A DNA stretch of 64,000 bases from the NCBI GenBank assembly GCA_008973525.1, contig WACJ01000551.1, positions 434,001 through 498,000 on the forward strand. Reading direction: 5' to 3'. The position numbers and the translations under genes were made by a program. Below, one piece after another: positions 12,931 through 25,067 of this stretch. Under the pieces are notes generated by a model. The model worked only from the letters and a program-made list of their open reading frames with translations, was not told the origin of the DNA and did no database searches. Source of the stretch: Stenopsyche tienmushanensis (Eukaryota > Arthropoda > Insecta > Trichoptera > Stenopsychidae). How positions within the stretch are numbered: position 1 is the first letter of the stretch; every line of letters starts with the position of its first letter.

Positions 12931-12992
12931 AGAGTGCGCTTTTGTTCTACACGTGACGAAGCGCGGGAGTGTGGTGGGTCCGTCCTCAAAAA
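12931..12992 (+). repeat. A'' divergent GC box 7
   Basis: GTGCGCT, 19-nt loop, AGCGCGGGAGTGTGGTGGG and TCCGTCCTC. The tail closely matches the tandem-array box despite more than 5 kb of separation. Confidence 0.7.
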
Positions 12993-13825
12993 TAAAAATA
13001 TTTTTTTGCTTATTAAATTACAAGCGATCCTTAATTGATTGAACTATGCCTGATTTAGTGTATGTTGATTCGTACGTTTTGTTCATATTTAAGGGTGAGA
13101 GTTATCTTCGCTTTATAAGGGCTGTTCGACGCTATTGTTCGGAATTACCCTTGTAATCCAAAGTGCTTGTCGCTTATTAAATTTGAACAATAATGCATTT
13201 TCATACTATAAATTAGGTATTCTTAGTTCAATTTATATGCTGTAAATTATGAAAAATATATAAAATATAACATAAATCCATTTTTTTCCACAAAAATGCT
13301 TAAAGGCTTTGAAGGTAAAAACATGGGGAATAGTTATCCTAAAACGTGAGATAACTTTTATAAAATTGAAGTGACTTAAATACATCTAAATAATAAAAAA
13401 ACACTCAGCTTATCTGCTGTGATTGTTTGCCGATTTTTTGACGTTATTGTGACCTAATTTATAATAATCATCTGGGTTCAGTTGGTGGTGTAAACATAAA
13501 CTATTTTAACACTTAACGTGAAAATGTGCACTATTGAGGAATATGTGCTTATGCTCTTAGAAACAACTTTAAAAGGGATTCAAAAATACAATGTGATCAT
13601 AGACACTTTTTTTTAATAACATTAATAATTCGCTGTGAATTTTTAGGATCTGAGATTTCTTGACGTTTAGCGCCTGCTTTGTATATATTCGCTCGCTTTG
13701 TATCTGATTTATCAAAATTTGCTAAAAGTCTAGGCGTCAAGAAATCGCTATTTTTCTTGTATCTTCATTAAATTGTAGTTTTGATGTGTAGCATTGTAAC
13801 CATTTTTAAATGTAAGTGTATATAA

Positions 13826-14135
13826 AAAGAAAAAAAATAATTAATAAAAAAATATATAAAAATAAAAAAATAAAAAAAAAACCAAAAAAATAAAAACCTA
13901 AAAAAAAATTAAAAAACCTAAAAAAAACCAAAAAAACTACAAAAATAAAAAACAAAAAAAAAACAAAAAAATAAAAACCTAAAAAAAATTAAAAAACTAC
14001 AAAAAAACAAAAAAAACAAAAACTTAAAAAAAAACAAAAAAAAAACAAAAACTAAAAAAAACAAACAAAAAAAAAAACAAAAACTAAAAAAAAAAACTAA
14101 AAAAAAACAAAACAACAAAAAAAACTAAGAGAAAA
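13826..14135 (+). repeat. A-rich low-complexity repeat
   Basis: About 300 bp of runs of A interrupted by CC, CT, AC or TT, such as AAAAAACCAAAAAAA. It is a degenerate simple repeat. The minus-strand ORF across it is almost entirely Phe, Leu and Cys and is not a gene. Confidence 0.9.
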
Positions 14136-14148
14136 AATACAATAAAGG

Positions 14149-17100
14149 TGAAAATGGAGTTGTACACGCAATTCGTCAGCGTTCAAAAGGTAAATGTATT
14201 ACAAATGCATTTGAACTGAATACAGATGTTTAAATATGTGCAAAACATTGACAGGAAGCAGCCCAACGGTTCCGGGGAGGAGACGAAATCGACGCCATGA
14301 TTGAGATGACCGCCTACTCGATTTGTGGTCGTCGACCACAAGCAATGGTAACGATGAAAATTGATACGTTCTCACCCAATTATAAGAAAACTACTCGATG
14401 CTAATATTGTCGAATTCACCGTAGCGAGTGGACTTGGAGTGGACAAATATTTCTGGAATGCGGCCGGATGCTCTTGGACAAGATTCTCGAAGACTGCAAA
14501 TCCAACAAGATCTTCGTGCTCGACTCGCTAAATCCGCATGCATCAAGGTAAATTCACATGTCATGAATATGATCTCGACCCTCAAGCTCTATCAAGTCAT
14601 TTTATATTATAACCATCCTGGAATTTCAATTCTTGGAGCTCGATGCCTAACCTGATGATTTTCATCTAAAGCCTTTTACATATTTTTGATCCTATCAGCA
14701 CCTTGCAATCGCAGATAAAAATACAATTCAAAAATAGATAAACAAAACACAAAAAAATTTAAATATTATTTTTGAGTTGATGACCGCGTGAGCCCCCATT
14801 TTCGTATAATACCATCTATGTGACTGATAAAATTCCTATCTGCTGAGACCCAGATTAATACTCGCGAAATTCCGGATTTCCCGACAAATTATTTATTTCC
14901 GTCGCTGCAGATGAATACTTAAATAATAAAATACTTTATAATTCGTAATTATATTATGGAAGAATACAAAAATTCTGAACCCCGTATCTATTATATTTCA
15001 TATCGATATTCCCATTATTAGAGTCGCGGTGTAGTAAATACATCACCGGTAAGGGAAGGTTAATACAACAATTTTAAAAACATATATGTATTCATAGATT
15101 AGACAGTTACTGGCTTTAGGCGTTGCCTAAGCTCGCCAATTATTAGTTACGCCACTGTTTGTCTTGATTTAGTAATCTTAATCGTGTTGATGAAGTGTAC
15201 AATTTCGGTTAGATAAAAATTTCAATCCCGAATTTTTTGGGATTACGTTTACTAATCCCGGGATTCATGAGTACCTAAAGCTATACGGGATCGCGGGATC
15301 CCGGGATTGGATTCCCTATATAAAGGTAACCGTTGATACAAAATAATTAAAGCTTACCAGATACGTTTATTTAATTTGACTATGAAACATACAAAAACTC
15401 ATTCTCAAATGACGATGAATCTTCAATTCAAGATAAACTTTAAATTGATTGTCCATAGATTGGTTGCCTGAGGCGCAAAACTATCCGCTGTGGGCCGCTA
15501 GTTTGACACCTCTGATGCAGATCTTCATTCTAATCTCTGCGATATTAGATGTTCAATACTACAGGTACTCATTTTCCAAGAAAAATCTTTAAAATCATAC
15601 ATTCTCTATCAAAAATATTATTTTGGAGGAAGTGATTGATATAGATCAGCGGTTCTTAAACAGAGATCCAAGATAAATATAAAAAAGCCATTATCGGGGG
15701 TCCGTGAAGATATAAAAAAACAATACTTGAATAAGATATTTTTATCGAATGTATTTTGTCAAATATTTGACCAAGAAATGTTTGTTTGTTTGAAAAATTA
15801 AGTCATAAGAGTTGAAATGCGGTCAATCAAAAAAAAATGTTCAAAAGGTGTCCGCGAAAAAAAAATTGCTCAAAAGGGGGTCCGCGAAAGAAATTTTGCT
15901 CGAGAGGGGATCCGCGGACTACATAAGTTAAAGAACCGCTGATATAGACAATATGGATGCAATCCTATTATATGGATAGATATTGTAGAGAAAGGATGGG
16001 CAGCCTTTTTTAATTCTTGGGGAAAGAATCACTTTGTCTCTGAGCCTGGAACCAGACCAAAAAAAAGCTGCTTATCCACCCCTTTTTTTTAAATAGAGAG
16101 ATTCCATGTATTTTACATTATTTTAACGATATTATAATAATTTTAGGTTGACATGATGATCGATTTTAGATGCATTCACATTGTGCTGACGACATCACCT
16201 CCAAGAGCTATTTTAATGCAGAATCTACGATCATCCCTTATAAATTTGTCTGGAATTAAGCCTTGATTGACATTAGCATATTAATGAGATTATTTTTGAT
16301 TGACTTTAATTGCATTGAATCTAATGTAAGGCGTCGATATTTTGTGGACTATGTGGACTCTATATCAAGAAAGACGATCGTTCGATGGCAAAGACTTAAG
16401 ATTGGGTTTATTCCTGAAAAGAAATACTAATAAATTAAGTTTAGTAATAAAGTTTGTTAGTGATTTTTATTGTTATAAATAAATCATTGTCATCTTCTAT
16501 TATTAAAAATAATTTTATAATGATAATTTCCTTCGCATAATACGAGTTACAAAAAATAAGGATTCTACCAGCATACAGTGCGATTCCAGATTTTCGTCTA
16601 TCTTTGGACATGTCTTCATCGACATAATTTTTCTTGATTTAACATTATGTGATTGTCATTTATAATAATTTTATTGCTTTTACTAATTCATGTATTTTGA
16701 TAAATGATGATGGCTTCCATCGACGTATTTCTTTGGTTGATTTTTCATCCATTTGGATGAAGACATGTTCAAATTTTGGGTAATTCAGTTGATTAATATA
16801 ATTAGAACTCATATCAAATCAATGTTATTTAAAGTCTTGAGATGCCATGGGACTTTTTTTTAATTATCGAATGTAAATTATATTTTTAAAGGCTTTTTAA
16901 TTAGCTTTGGTCCCCGCTAGAAGTCGAATCTTCATGTTGTAATAATTCATGGGCGATTTTATAGTACATAAATATTTTTACGGATGCCACCATAATAAAA
17001 TGGTTTTTAAATTTAAATTTATGCGATTGAAAAATATCTTCGTAAAGTGCATAAGATCGTCAATGAATTAAATTGATTTAATCAATGAAACAAATTTTGT

Positions 17101-18990
17101 TTTTATATAGTATCAAAATATCATATTGCCATTGTATAACATCACTATATATATATACCTCGCTATACGGCCGCTCTTTATACGGCACTCTAATATAAGA
17201 CCTTTCTTTAATTATGACAAAATTTCGATTTACGGCCTACAAGGTTTCGCTTTACGGCCAACGTTTTCCCGAACTTATCAATGCCTTAAAGCGAGGTATG
17301 GATGTATTTTTAAACTAGTTTGAAAAGCGATGTATAGCCAATTTTTTTTCATGTAAATTAAAAATTATCATCTTAAATTGGTGTTATTTTTTATCCTTAA
17401 AATTAACTCACGTTGAAATGACACAGTAAATAGAATATATAGAATTCCAACGCTCTTCTTAAATAAGTAAGTATTTTTCTGTTCATGAATTTAAAAATTG
17501 ATTTATACTAATAATATATACTTTTACAGGATATGGGAGAGATTCCTGATGCAATACAATGTCATCAGAACCATTGACTTCACAGCACAACCATTAAAGA
17601 AGACGTCTCTAATCAAAATTGTCGTGCAATATGTTAGTATTATTTCATTGCGAATTTAATTTTTTGTTGTTGATAAAATTGATTAATACCTCCGTAATTT
17701 ATTTGCTAGATCATTAATAATTTGAGAGTCATCTTCAAAATGCTGTCAACAATGCAGATATTTGACATGAGGCTGTCAGAAGACGCGCTCCTGGAATATC
17801 CCTTCAAAAAGAGTTAGTATCCATTAATTATTATATTCGGGTGACGATAGGAAAATATTTGGTTTAATTTATGTGACATTTTCAATCATTCATATATCAT
17901 CGTAATCATGCTTACTATATTTTTTACAACATCTGATTACAACAGCTTAACACTTTTTAACAAATGTTGGTAAATCTGAAAAAAAAAGGACTTGAGCTTC
18001 CGCTTGATATCAATTCTATGCACTTTGTAAGTATATTTTTATTGAAGTATATTATTTTAAATATATTCTAAAACTATGTTTATTATAAGGAATCTGCAAA
18101 AACACATCGATGGGATTCTACAAGCATCGTTGAGAATTACCAGAATGTCTTCCTGAAGATAGGTAAGTTTTTATTAATTAATTGAAGAAACGTCTATTGT
18201 TCACTTATACTTTGCATTAAAAAATACTCCCAACGATTTCATAGCACACTTGGAAATACATAGATTCATTGCTTGTGGTGATTATAACGCCAAACATACA
18301 CAATGGGACTTGAAACTGATAACCACCAAAGGACTAGAGTTATACAAGGCTATAATTGCGTTGAATCTTATTATATTACCGTCTCCTCATATCAACCAAC
18401 TTACTGGCCAACTGTCAGGGAAAAAAACGAATGAAAGCAAATCTACTCATATCACTTTCACCAACAGAAAAGAGACATGTCCTCCTGTCTCATTAAACGA
18501 CTGCGCACTGTTACAAGCAGACGTAGTCAAATATCTCAGTATACACTTGGACAGACTCTTAACATGGAAGATGTACATTAGTAAAAAAATAAAGCAACTT
18601 GAAATTAAAATGAGAATGTTAAATTGACTGATGAGCCAAAAATCGGAACCGTCTCTGGAAAATAAAACACTTATATACAAAACCACACTAAAACTTGGAA
18701 ATAAATTATAAAGAAAAAGAAGAGATAGCCTAAATAAAAAACATAATTATGATTTAATATTACAAGCTGGAAATTGGAATGATAACAATATTACCTAAAG
18801 TAATAGTTTAACAGAACAATTAACAGCTAAATCAACTACTTTTTTTTATTTAGTTTCCATCTGGACTCAGTAGGGAAGAAACTCGGCATAAACGTAGAAG
18901 AAGAGAAGATTCATTCGTTTGTTGTTGGCAACCAGGTATTTCCAGTATACGGCTGACTCTTCATCCGCTGGCACCTTATAACAAGTATGT
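14149..18990 (+). CDS. Possible spliced gene of unknown identity (exon-like pieces)
   Basis: Several short plus-strand stretches look like coding exons with GT-AG borders. The first is ATG at 14152, ending CAAAAG before GTAAATG. A second follows TTGACAG near 14255. A third ends near 14550 before GTAAAT, and one frame of it reads ILEDCKSNKIFVLDSLNPH. Others lie near 17532-17632 (reads WERFLMQYNVIRTIDFTAQP), 17711-17815 (reads NLRVIFKMLSTMQIFDMRL), 17960-18028, 18090-18160 and 18856-18985 (reads VGKKLGINVEEEKIHSFVVG). The last runs into an in-frame TGA. Some donor sites are poor and frames do not obviously join, so this may be a decayed gene. I do not recognise the family. A deleted Jockey fragment lies in the gap between the last two pieces. 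Confidence 0.35.
14660..15640. other. Stretch without genes; hAT-like remnants
   Basis: No open gene is visible. Near 15250-15310 are repeated ATCCCGGGATT palindromic words. At 15490-15514 the sequence ends in GTTTGACACCTCTG, which resembles a hAT-type terminus. The matching left end was not found. Confidence 0.4.
15647..15941. mobile_element. hAT-type MITE, copy 1
   Basis: Terminal inverted repeats CAGCGGTTCTTAAAC and TTAAAGAACCGCTG bound a noncoding 295-bp element with internal GGTCCGCGAAA repeats. The flanks ATATAGAT and ATATAGAC are an 8-bp target duplication with one mismatch. Copies 2 and 3 of the same family are at 25068 and 35919. Confidence 0.85.
15950..17150. other. AT-rich stretch without recognised features
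   Basis: No gene or clear repeat could be supported. The words GATGGGCAGCC and GCTGCTTATCCACCCC near 15995 and 16065 may be ends of a decayed DNA transposon. Confidence 0.35.
17156..17298. mobile_element. Short pogo/Tigger-type MITE
   Basis: The element starts TACCTCGCTATACGG and ends AAAGCGAGGTA, giving terminal inverted repeats CCTCGC/GCGAGG flanked by TA. Internally it repeats TTTACGGCC. At 143 bp with no ORF it is non-autonomous. Confidence 0.65.
18238..18710 (+). pseudogene. Jockey-type LINE fragment, internally deleted
   Basis: The ORF at 18250-18627 begins with an endonuclease-like segment (FIACGDYNAKHTQWD) containing the GDYNAKH motif of Jockey AP-endonucleases. It passes abruptly to a segment typical of the C-terminal side of the reverse transcriptase (VVKYLSIHLDRLLTWKMYI). 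The catalytic RT core is missing, so an internal deletion has joined the two ends. No function is likely. Confidence 0.75.
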
Positions 18991-19339
18991 ACAATTACTT
19001 TTATGCTTTCACTGAATTTAGAAAGACAAACTAGCTCTCCGTTCATATTCCCCGTTTCAGCTCAGTTGTCACTTAAAATGATGTGTGAATGTGAAAAAGT
19101 CCGTCAATTTAACTGAGAGCCGAACTGAATCGGAGGCCAGATCGATTGCTTAACGTGCTTCTTCCCATCAGTGTATTGCTCTTGGTTTGTGTTATATTGA
19201 TTAGAATATTTTCATTTTTAGCCTTTTATATAGCCAAATATGACGATTAGGTTGAAGCAGGGGCGCATCGCTGTAGATTTATCTTTAAGAGCGCCAAACG
19301 GACGCTGCTACCGTTTTCATAGAACTGGCAAAACAAGTT

Positions 19340-20075
19340 TGTACACCTCTACGTTTTTATTATATTTCTTAATAAGGTCCAGAGTGTACAATCTCGTTTG
19401 ACAGTTTTGTCAAAAAAAACCATGTTTAACTGATTTCCATGCTGCTGCTGAAGACTTGTGCTTTTGTGTGTGTAAATTAAAATGCTATTATATAATCTTT
19501 TGCAGATCTTTATTTTTTGTTGAATAAGTTGCACAGGACGAAAGAAATTCAATATTATTTATTTATATTCAAGAGCGCTGTTTTTGGCCATTTGCGTTTT
19601 TATCAAGCTCACTCTTGGATATAAATAATTAAATTGTATTTAAATCAATCGAGACTGCTACTGATCATTTTACGACTATTTCATAAAACATTGATCAAAG
19701 ACTGGACCAAATGAATCATCCACATTACACTTTACCGATCAGCGGTCTTTGTGCAAAATCGCAGCTTTTAGTATTAAAATCATCGTGACGTTTCTAGTAA
19801 AAATCCATTTTTGACCTCATTTTTTGTTTTGTAATTTTTCCCATCAAAATAATGCTGCATCAGTCTAAAAAGATGGAAATCTGACGAAACAATATCTGGA
19901 AAATAAGAAGGATGTCGAATTGTATTCCATCCAAGGGTGTTTTTTTTCCGCGTTATTTTCGCCGTATGGGGGTGACCATTATCATACTGTAAAAGACTTG
20001 TTTTCAATGCACGAGAGAGGGTCGTTTTCTTTGTATTTCCGTCACTAATCGATCTAATTTTTCTCATTAAAGTAT
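19340..20075 (-). pseudogene. mariner transposase remnant
   Basis: The minus ORF at 19780-20067 shows the end of a mariner catalytic domain: YDNGHPHTAK (DNA..H motif), then HPSYFPDIVSSDFHLFR (normally PYSPDLAPSD), then HYFDGKNYKTKNEV. Upstream catalytic sequence is missing and downstream sequence (to about 19340) is noncoding. The element is an inactive 5'-truncated copy. Confidence 0.8.
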
Positions 20076-20089
20076 TGCATTTGTAATTT

Positions 20090-20207
20090 TGAGGCGGGGA
20101 GAATGGCCGCGCTAGCTCACGGGTCCGTTCTTTTATCGGGCCGTGATGTTGCTGGACGAATGGATGGGAATAGACGGGTGTCGAATAGAAATACTCTATT
20201 TATTCCA

Positions 20208-20238
<31 letters not shown>

Positions 20239-20475
20239 TATCTGGTTGCAGGAGGAACGACTTCGACTGCGCGTCACTATCCAACCTGCAACGGTGCACT
20301 CGCAAGAAGCGATCGGTCGGTATGCAGGTGCAATGTCACCGCAGGGCCACAAGAGATGGCGCTGTTAAAATAGCACATTGCACCTGAAGAGAGATGGAAG
20401 ATGTCACTGTTAGTCTGGCGAATTAAATCTGCTCAGTTTAACAGCGCTACTACGTGAAAATGGTAAGTCGCTCAC
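20090..20475 (+). promoter_or_regulatory. CpG-rich, promoter-like segment with ATG abutting a splice donor
   Basis: This stretch is much richer in CG dinucleotides than its surroundings and includes a GA microsatellite at 20211-20238. It ends with CTACGTGAAAATG directly followed by GTAAGTCGC, a consensus donor, as seen in genes whose first exon ends at or just after the start codon. No continuing exon is identifiable. Overlapping ORFs in several frames are not convincing proteins. It could be a gene or transcript start for the plus-strand locus to its right, or a captured promoter. This is inference. Confidence 0.35.
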
Positions 20476-20549
20476 GCTACACATTTATTGTTTGTCCAAA
20501 TTATGTGTTTCAAAATGAACGATACCTTTTTATATTTTTTTGTCGTCAG

Positions 20550-21330
20550 GCCGGGCTTAGGGGTAACCTGACCTGAGCTGACCCTTCCATGGCCATTGAT
20601 TTTTGCGTCCATAATTAGAGTAAAGAACTCATCTTTCATCTCCAGTTATTAAGTCGCCTAAAAACGGCGTTTCGGATTTCATTTTTAGAAGTGGTTCACA
20701 TGCGTCAATCCGGTCGCTTAGGTTCTCTTCGCTTAGTTCGCGCGGCACTCATCTTTCTTGTTTCCACACCTTCCCGATTTTTTACAGATTTCTTTGAACA
20801 CTCGAACATGAGTATCCAAGATTAGCCTATATTTTTTAAACACTTGCTATCGGATTACTTTCGATTTCAGCAGTCAGTGTGGCGATCTTACGCAGTCTTT
20901 CACTTCCAGGGCAATTTTTTAAATCCAAATTTCCAGATCGAAATTTCTATCTGGAATATCGCATATATTTTTTGGTGGCGGGCGTTGGAGTCTCTTTTTG
21001 AGAAAATGGTAAAGCATTAAATTTCGAATAAATTCTAAACTCGGCGAAAATCAATTCATTGTAAATTGTTGTGGTTTCTCCAATTTTTTTCGGTAATTCT
21101 CGCTTATCATCGCCTCACATTTGAAGACTCAGTCCCATATTTCCTTCAATTCTGGATTTAAATAAGATTTTTAGTACTTTTCCTAGCCCGTCAAGCATAC
21201 AGAGAGGTCGAAATGATCTTGGTTCATCCGTTTCCTTATTGGGTTTTCGAATGAGGACCAGTGTTTGCTTCTTCCATGCTGAGTTGAATTTTCAATCTAG
21301 AAGATACTTTTCTACCAGTATTTCATGTGT
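20550..21330 (-). pseudogene. R1-type LINE reverse transcriptase remnant
   Basis: On the minus strand, 21290-21170 reads FNSAWKKQTLVLIRKPNK and then FRPLCMLDGLGKVL. This is the N-terminal reverse transcriptase signature (W..... L..KP..., RPL.LL...GK..E) of R1/LOA-like elements. The rest of the stretch down to about 20550 is too damaged to follow. No RNase H or Zn-knuckle segment is visible. Confidence 0.65.
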
Positions 21331-21574
21331 GGGTTTCCCATGGCCTTCCCTATATGTATATAAATATGGATAGAATTGTTTGAATAGAAATCCAAGAGTG
21401 ATTGGTCGAACGCAAACATCAAAGCATCGACATCCCCAAACTTTTTTATTTATTTTTTCGCAACTGTCCAGGAATTTAATTTAGTATTTGACTCAGATCA
21501 GAATGTAATTTTAAATGCATTCAAAATTTTAAAGATACAATTTGGCCAACTATATAATGTGCTCTAAAAATGAA

Positions 21575-21796
21575 TGACATTGGATTTTGAAGAATACCAG
21601 ACAAGAGACACAGATAAAAAATGTCTTTGGCAATCAGAGCATCATGGAATCTATCCATTCTTTAAAACCAATGTCATCCCCGCGCTGGACTGTTACGGTG
21701 TATGGGGGGCGTCTCACGGGTGGTGGATGTGGGAACAGTTGGGAGACTTAATAAAGTCTTCCAGCTAGGGCTTGATGCTCCGCTAACCAACGATAG
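21575..21796 (+). repeat. Family B element 1
   Basis: First of 17 copies. The 5' arm TGACATTGGATTTT pairs with AAAACCAATGTCA at 21664, with one bulged A. The GC-rich domain runs to GATAG at 21796 and is diverged (GTTACGGTG, GGGAACAGTTGGG). The apical hairpins are GGGAGACTT-AATA-AAGTCTTCC and GGGC-TTGAT-GCTC (one G:U). ORFs reading through it in different frames in different copies argue against coding. Confidence 0.85.
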
Positions 21797-22155
21797 GTTT
21801 TACTGAGATTTTTGTTTTAAATTTGGCATATTAAGATACACAGTAACAGAAAATTCTTCACTTTTCAATAGATCATAAAACGTAAACGATTCTTGCATTT
21901 GTAATTCAGTAGCAGATAATAAACATCAATTGTGAATAAACTTGAGTTTGAATGAATTCAAGATTTCCTATAACATAACTATATAGTCCAATACACTACA
22001 CAAAATCTATTACTTCTAATGAAATGCTGTGCTAAATATTCTGATAGCTGAAGATCTTTATATTCTGAATCAATTTAAATGACTTAAATTATTAATATAA
22101 TTTTAATGCTTTTGTCATACTGTGCCATTATTTCTGATTCAAATTCTCATTGCAG

Positions 22156-22238
22156 AATATTGTTGCTTGTTATACTTGAGGACTATGAGAAGGCATTTGT
22201 GACACTGCAAATTTTTTGTTAAGGATTTCTGAAATAAG
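22156..22238 (+). other. Exon-like module E1, copy a
   Basis: Bounded by TCTCATTGCAG on the left and AATAAG|GTATGTAA on the right. It includes GAGGACTATGAGAA and GGATTTCTGAAATAAG, words shared with other E1 modules in this locus. No reading frame is maintained between copies. Splicing is inferred, not shown. Confidence 0.5.
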
Positions 22239-22575
22239 GTATGTAATTGACAGATTAATAAAGTTTTTGTATTTTGTAGATGCATGTGCTTCTTAATAAT
22301 TATAAATCAAACGCACACAAATTATCAATATTGATAGCCAAATCAAAACGGGGATACTAAATTGTGGGAAACCAATGACATTAGGATTCGTATTATTATA
22401 ATTCGCGATTATCTAAAATCCAACATTCCTATAAATAATACAATCATAAATGTTGATTTTTTGGAATTGGAAGAATAATATCATTGTAATACGGTTAATT
22501 AAATACGGTTGGATTAAATGCATTAATCTTCAAAGGAGTTTTTTGCAGTCGTGTTTGAAAACTGTTTTGATAAGA

Positions 22576-22814
22576 ATGGCATTGGATTTTGAAGAATTTC
22601 ATTCGTTTTTTTTTTTAATTTCTTAATTACTTTTTTTTACAATGTCTGTTTTCTCACAACGATGTTGTTTTGATGTTCTTAAAATCCAATGTCATCCCCG
22701 CGCTGGACTGTCACGGCGTATGGGGAGCGTCCCACGGGTGGTGGATGTGGGAGCGGTTGGGAGACTTACCAGAGTCTTCCAGCTAGGGCTTGATGCCTCG
22801 CTAACCAACGACAG
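22576..22814 (+). repeat. Family B element 2
   Basis: Arms ATGGCATTGGATTTT and AAAATCCAATGTCAT (22681) pair with one G:U. The GC domain ends at GACAG; the distal hairpin is GGGC...GCCT (G:U). The loop between the arms is T-rich and unlike that of copy 1. Confidence 0.9.
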
Positions 22815-24095
22815 TTTTATCCAATAGCCTATTTCCTATTTTCCATTTTTTTTTCAAAATAGGGCATAAAAGAAGTGTATATAAACCATAAGAGAAATCT
22901 GGAGATGCGGTATGTAGCCAAAAGATTTGAGGGAATCCCAATTCATTGGCATTTATAAAAAAGGTTACACAAGAAAATGCGCTAATTATAAATACCATTG
23001 CACTCTTATCCAACGCAAGCAATATAGCATTCTTTATAATCAACCAACGAATAAAGCACATCATCAATTGGCAAATACTCAATGAGCATATGGAAAATAT
23101 GGGATGTGTTACAAGATATGAGTGATTCAATGCATCTCGTGGATTTGATAAAAAATCTCAATCAATGTAACCAAATCACAATCAATATGAACGATCTCTA
23201 AACCGTTTTAAACACAAATAGGCCTACATCCTCTCTTTGGATCTTTTTAACATGTATTGAGAATCCATAATGAGAAGAGCTCTGGAAAATTGTAATGGCG
23301 ATGACACGACGTTAATTATTACGTCCACAGAAGAAATACCTACTTTTCTCCAACGAACACGAGCTCAGATATGGTTCTTGAGATAAATGAATCAAGGATT
23401 AAATCATGATAATAGATATTGCAAGTACATTTTCCATGATTGATGTAAAAGGGCCGGACAATGTGCATGACTTCATTTATATTAGGTCCTGCATGTCGGA
23501 CTCTGGCGGTAGTGATCTGAAAATTAAGAGAATAATTAAAATGACAAAAACGCTATGTATCAGCTAAATGTAGTTTGGAAAAACAGAAGCATAACCAATG
23601 CAATTAAAATGCGTATAGTCTCAAGTATTTCCTAAATGGTTTTATGGAGTCGAAACATAGATAATAAGAGCAAGCGAGAAAATACGTATAGACGCATTCA
23701 AAATCAAGACGTTCCAACTTATCTTTCCTGGATGAGTTGAAAATATAAATAAGACTGTCAATCACATGCTTAAGACGTGTCTTATAATTCTTTGAACGCA
23801 GAGAAGACTGGTGGTAACAGGCCACGTAGAAGGTTGCCTCAGTAGAGGAAGGGCTTTTACTTACTGGTCCGACCAGATCAGAAGTGCCACCGGCTTTCCA
23901 ATCGTATAAGCACTTCACATTGCGGGTCACAGAGGACCGTCATAAAAACTGTGCTTGACACAAATCAGGATCACGATCTCAAACATGAGAGATACGACAC
24001 AGAGAAGAAAAGGAATAACAATAAAGTCTTAAATATTTCGAAAAAAATTGCGAGTCCTGAAGATTAACCAGTTGATGTTTTAATCCGACTTTAAG
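22815..24095. other. Spacer between B elements 2 and 3
   Basis: About 1.3 kb without a supported gene. Minus-strand ORFs of 108-109 codons (22801-23130 and 23604-23930) show no recognisable domain or splice context and are probably chance. Confidence 0.4.
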
Positions 24096-24099
24096 CCAA

Positions 24100-24334
24100 G
24101 TGGCATCAGATTTTAAGAATTTGCCTTTTATAACACAAAAGTTTCAGATTTGCTTGGCACTTGTACTTTTAGAAAGGTAATATTTATAGAGCAATTTATG
24201 ACGAATTATTTTTAAAATCCAATACCACCCTCGCGCTGAACTGTCACAGCGTATGGGGGATGTCCCACGGGTGGTGGATATGGGAGCGGTTGGGAGACTT
24301 ACCAGTCTTCCAGCTAGGGCTTGACCAATGACAG
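24100..24334 (+). repeat. Family B element 3 (degenerate)
   Basis: The arms GTGGCATCAGATTTT and AAAATCCAATACCAC (24214) still pair partly; the outermost pair is G:C instead of A:U, with both sides changed. The GC domain has lost about 14 bp at its distal hairpin and carries several transitions. This is the most decayed copy. Confidence 0.8.
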
Positions 24335-24830
24335 TTTTATCCAATAGACCATTCTCCTATTTTCCAATTTCTTTCAAATAGGGCATAGAAGAAGTATATG
24401 TAAACCAAAATAGATAGAAACTCTCTTTTTTGAGCAGCTCAGAATAGAAAAAATGATCAATTCTTAAAAGTGTTTTAAAACAGAACATAGAAAGCATTCC
24501 CTGTTATAAAATCTGACGTTGAATGACTTCCATTGAATTTGAATGTTGCCCAAAACATCAAGACGATGCCAATAGTTTGGCTGTATGAGGTGAGTTAAAC
24601 GATCATTTTTATGAAAATAGAATATGAATAATTTTTTTGAGAGTAAATTGAAATTAAAATTTTAGCCCACTATAACAATAGAGTGTCAAATGCTCTAAAG
24701 AAATTGCGAATCCTGAAGATTAAATATTTGCTATTTTAATCTGATTTTGAATCACAGCTAAGTATAAAACTCTTTTTAACCGTATTTATTCAAAGTTATT
24801 TACTATTTCTGATGTGTATTCAAATTGCAG

Positions 24831-24914
24831 AATAGTGATCTTTACTCTATTCGGAGGCTATAAAGGAAGTATCAGCGATAAATCAAATATTTGCTTGGTG
24901 GTTTTCCAAAAAAG
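24831..24914 (+). other. Exon-like module E1, copy b
   Basis: Acceptor CAAATTGCAG, body AATAGTGATC...GGAGGCTATAAAGGAAGTATCAGCGAT, end CCAAAAAAG|GTTGTAG, a weak donor. It closely resembles the module at 38475. Confidence 0.5.
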
Positions 24915-25067
24915 GTTGTAGTATAAAGATGAACGTTGGTAATGTATTTTTTTATTTATGTAAAGTAGTTATGAAGTTGTCTGTAGATTAAGTAAGGATT
25001 CCATATTTAAATGTGATGCAAATCATCCCCAAAGTATCAATTTATTAATGTTAATAACCCACTAGAG

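Noticed and set aside
13918..14118. Phe/Leu/Cys-rich minus ORF
   Set aside because: Direct consequence of the A-rich simple repeat.
20103..20387. ORFs with (ER)n or (SL)n runs
   Set aside because: Produced by the GA microsatellite; open in several frames and on both strands.
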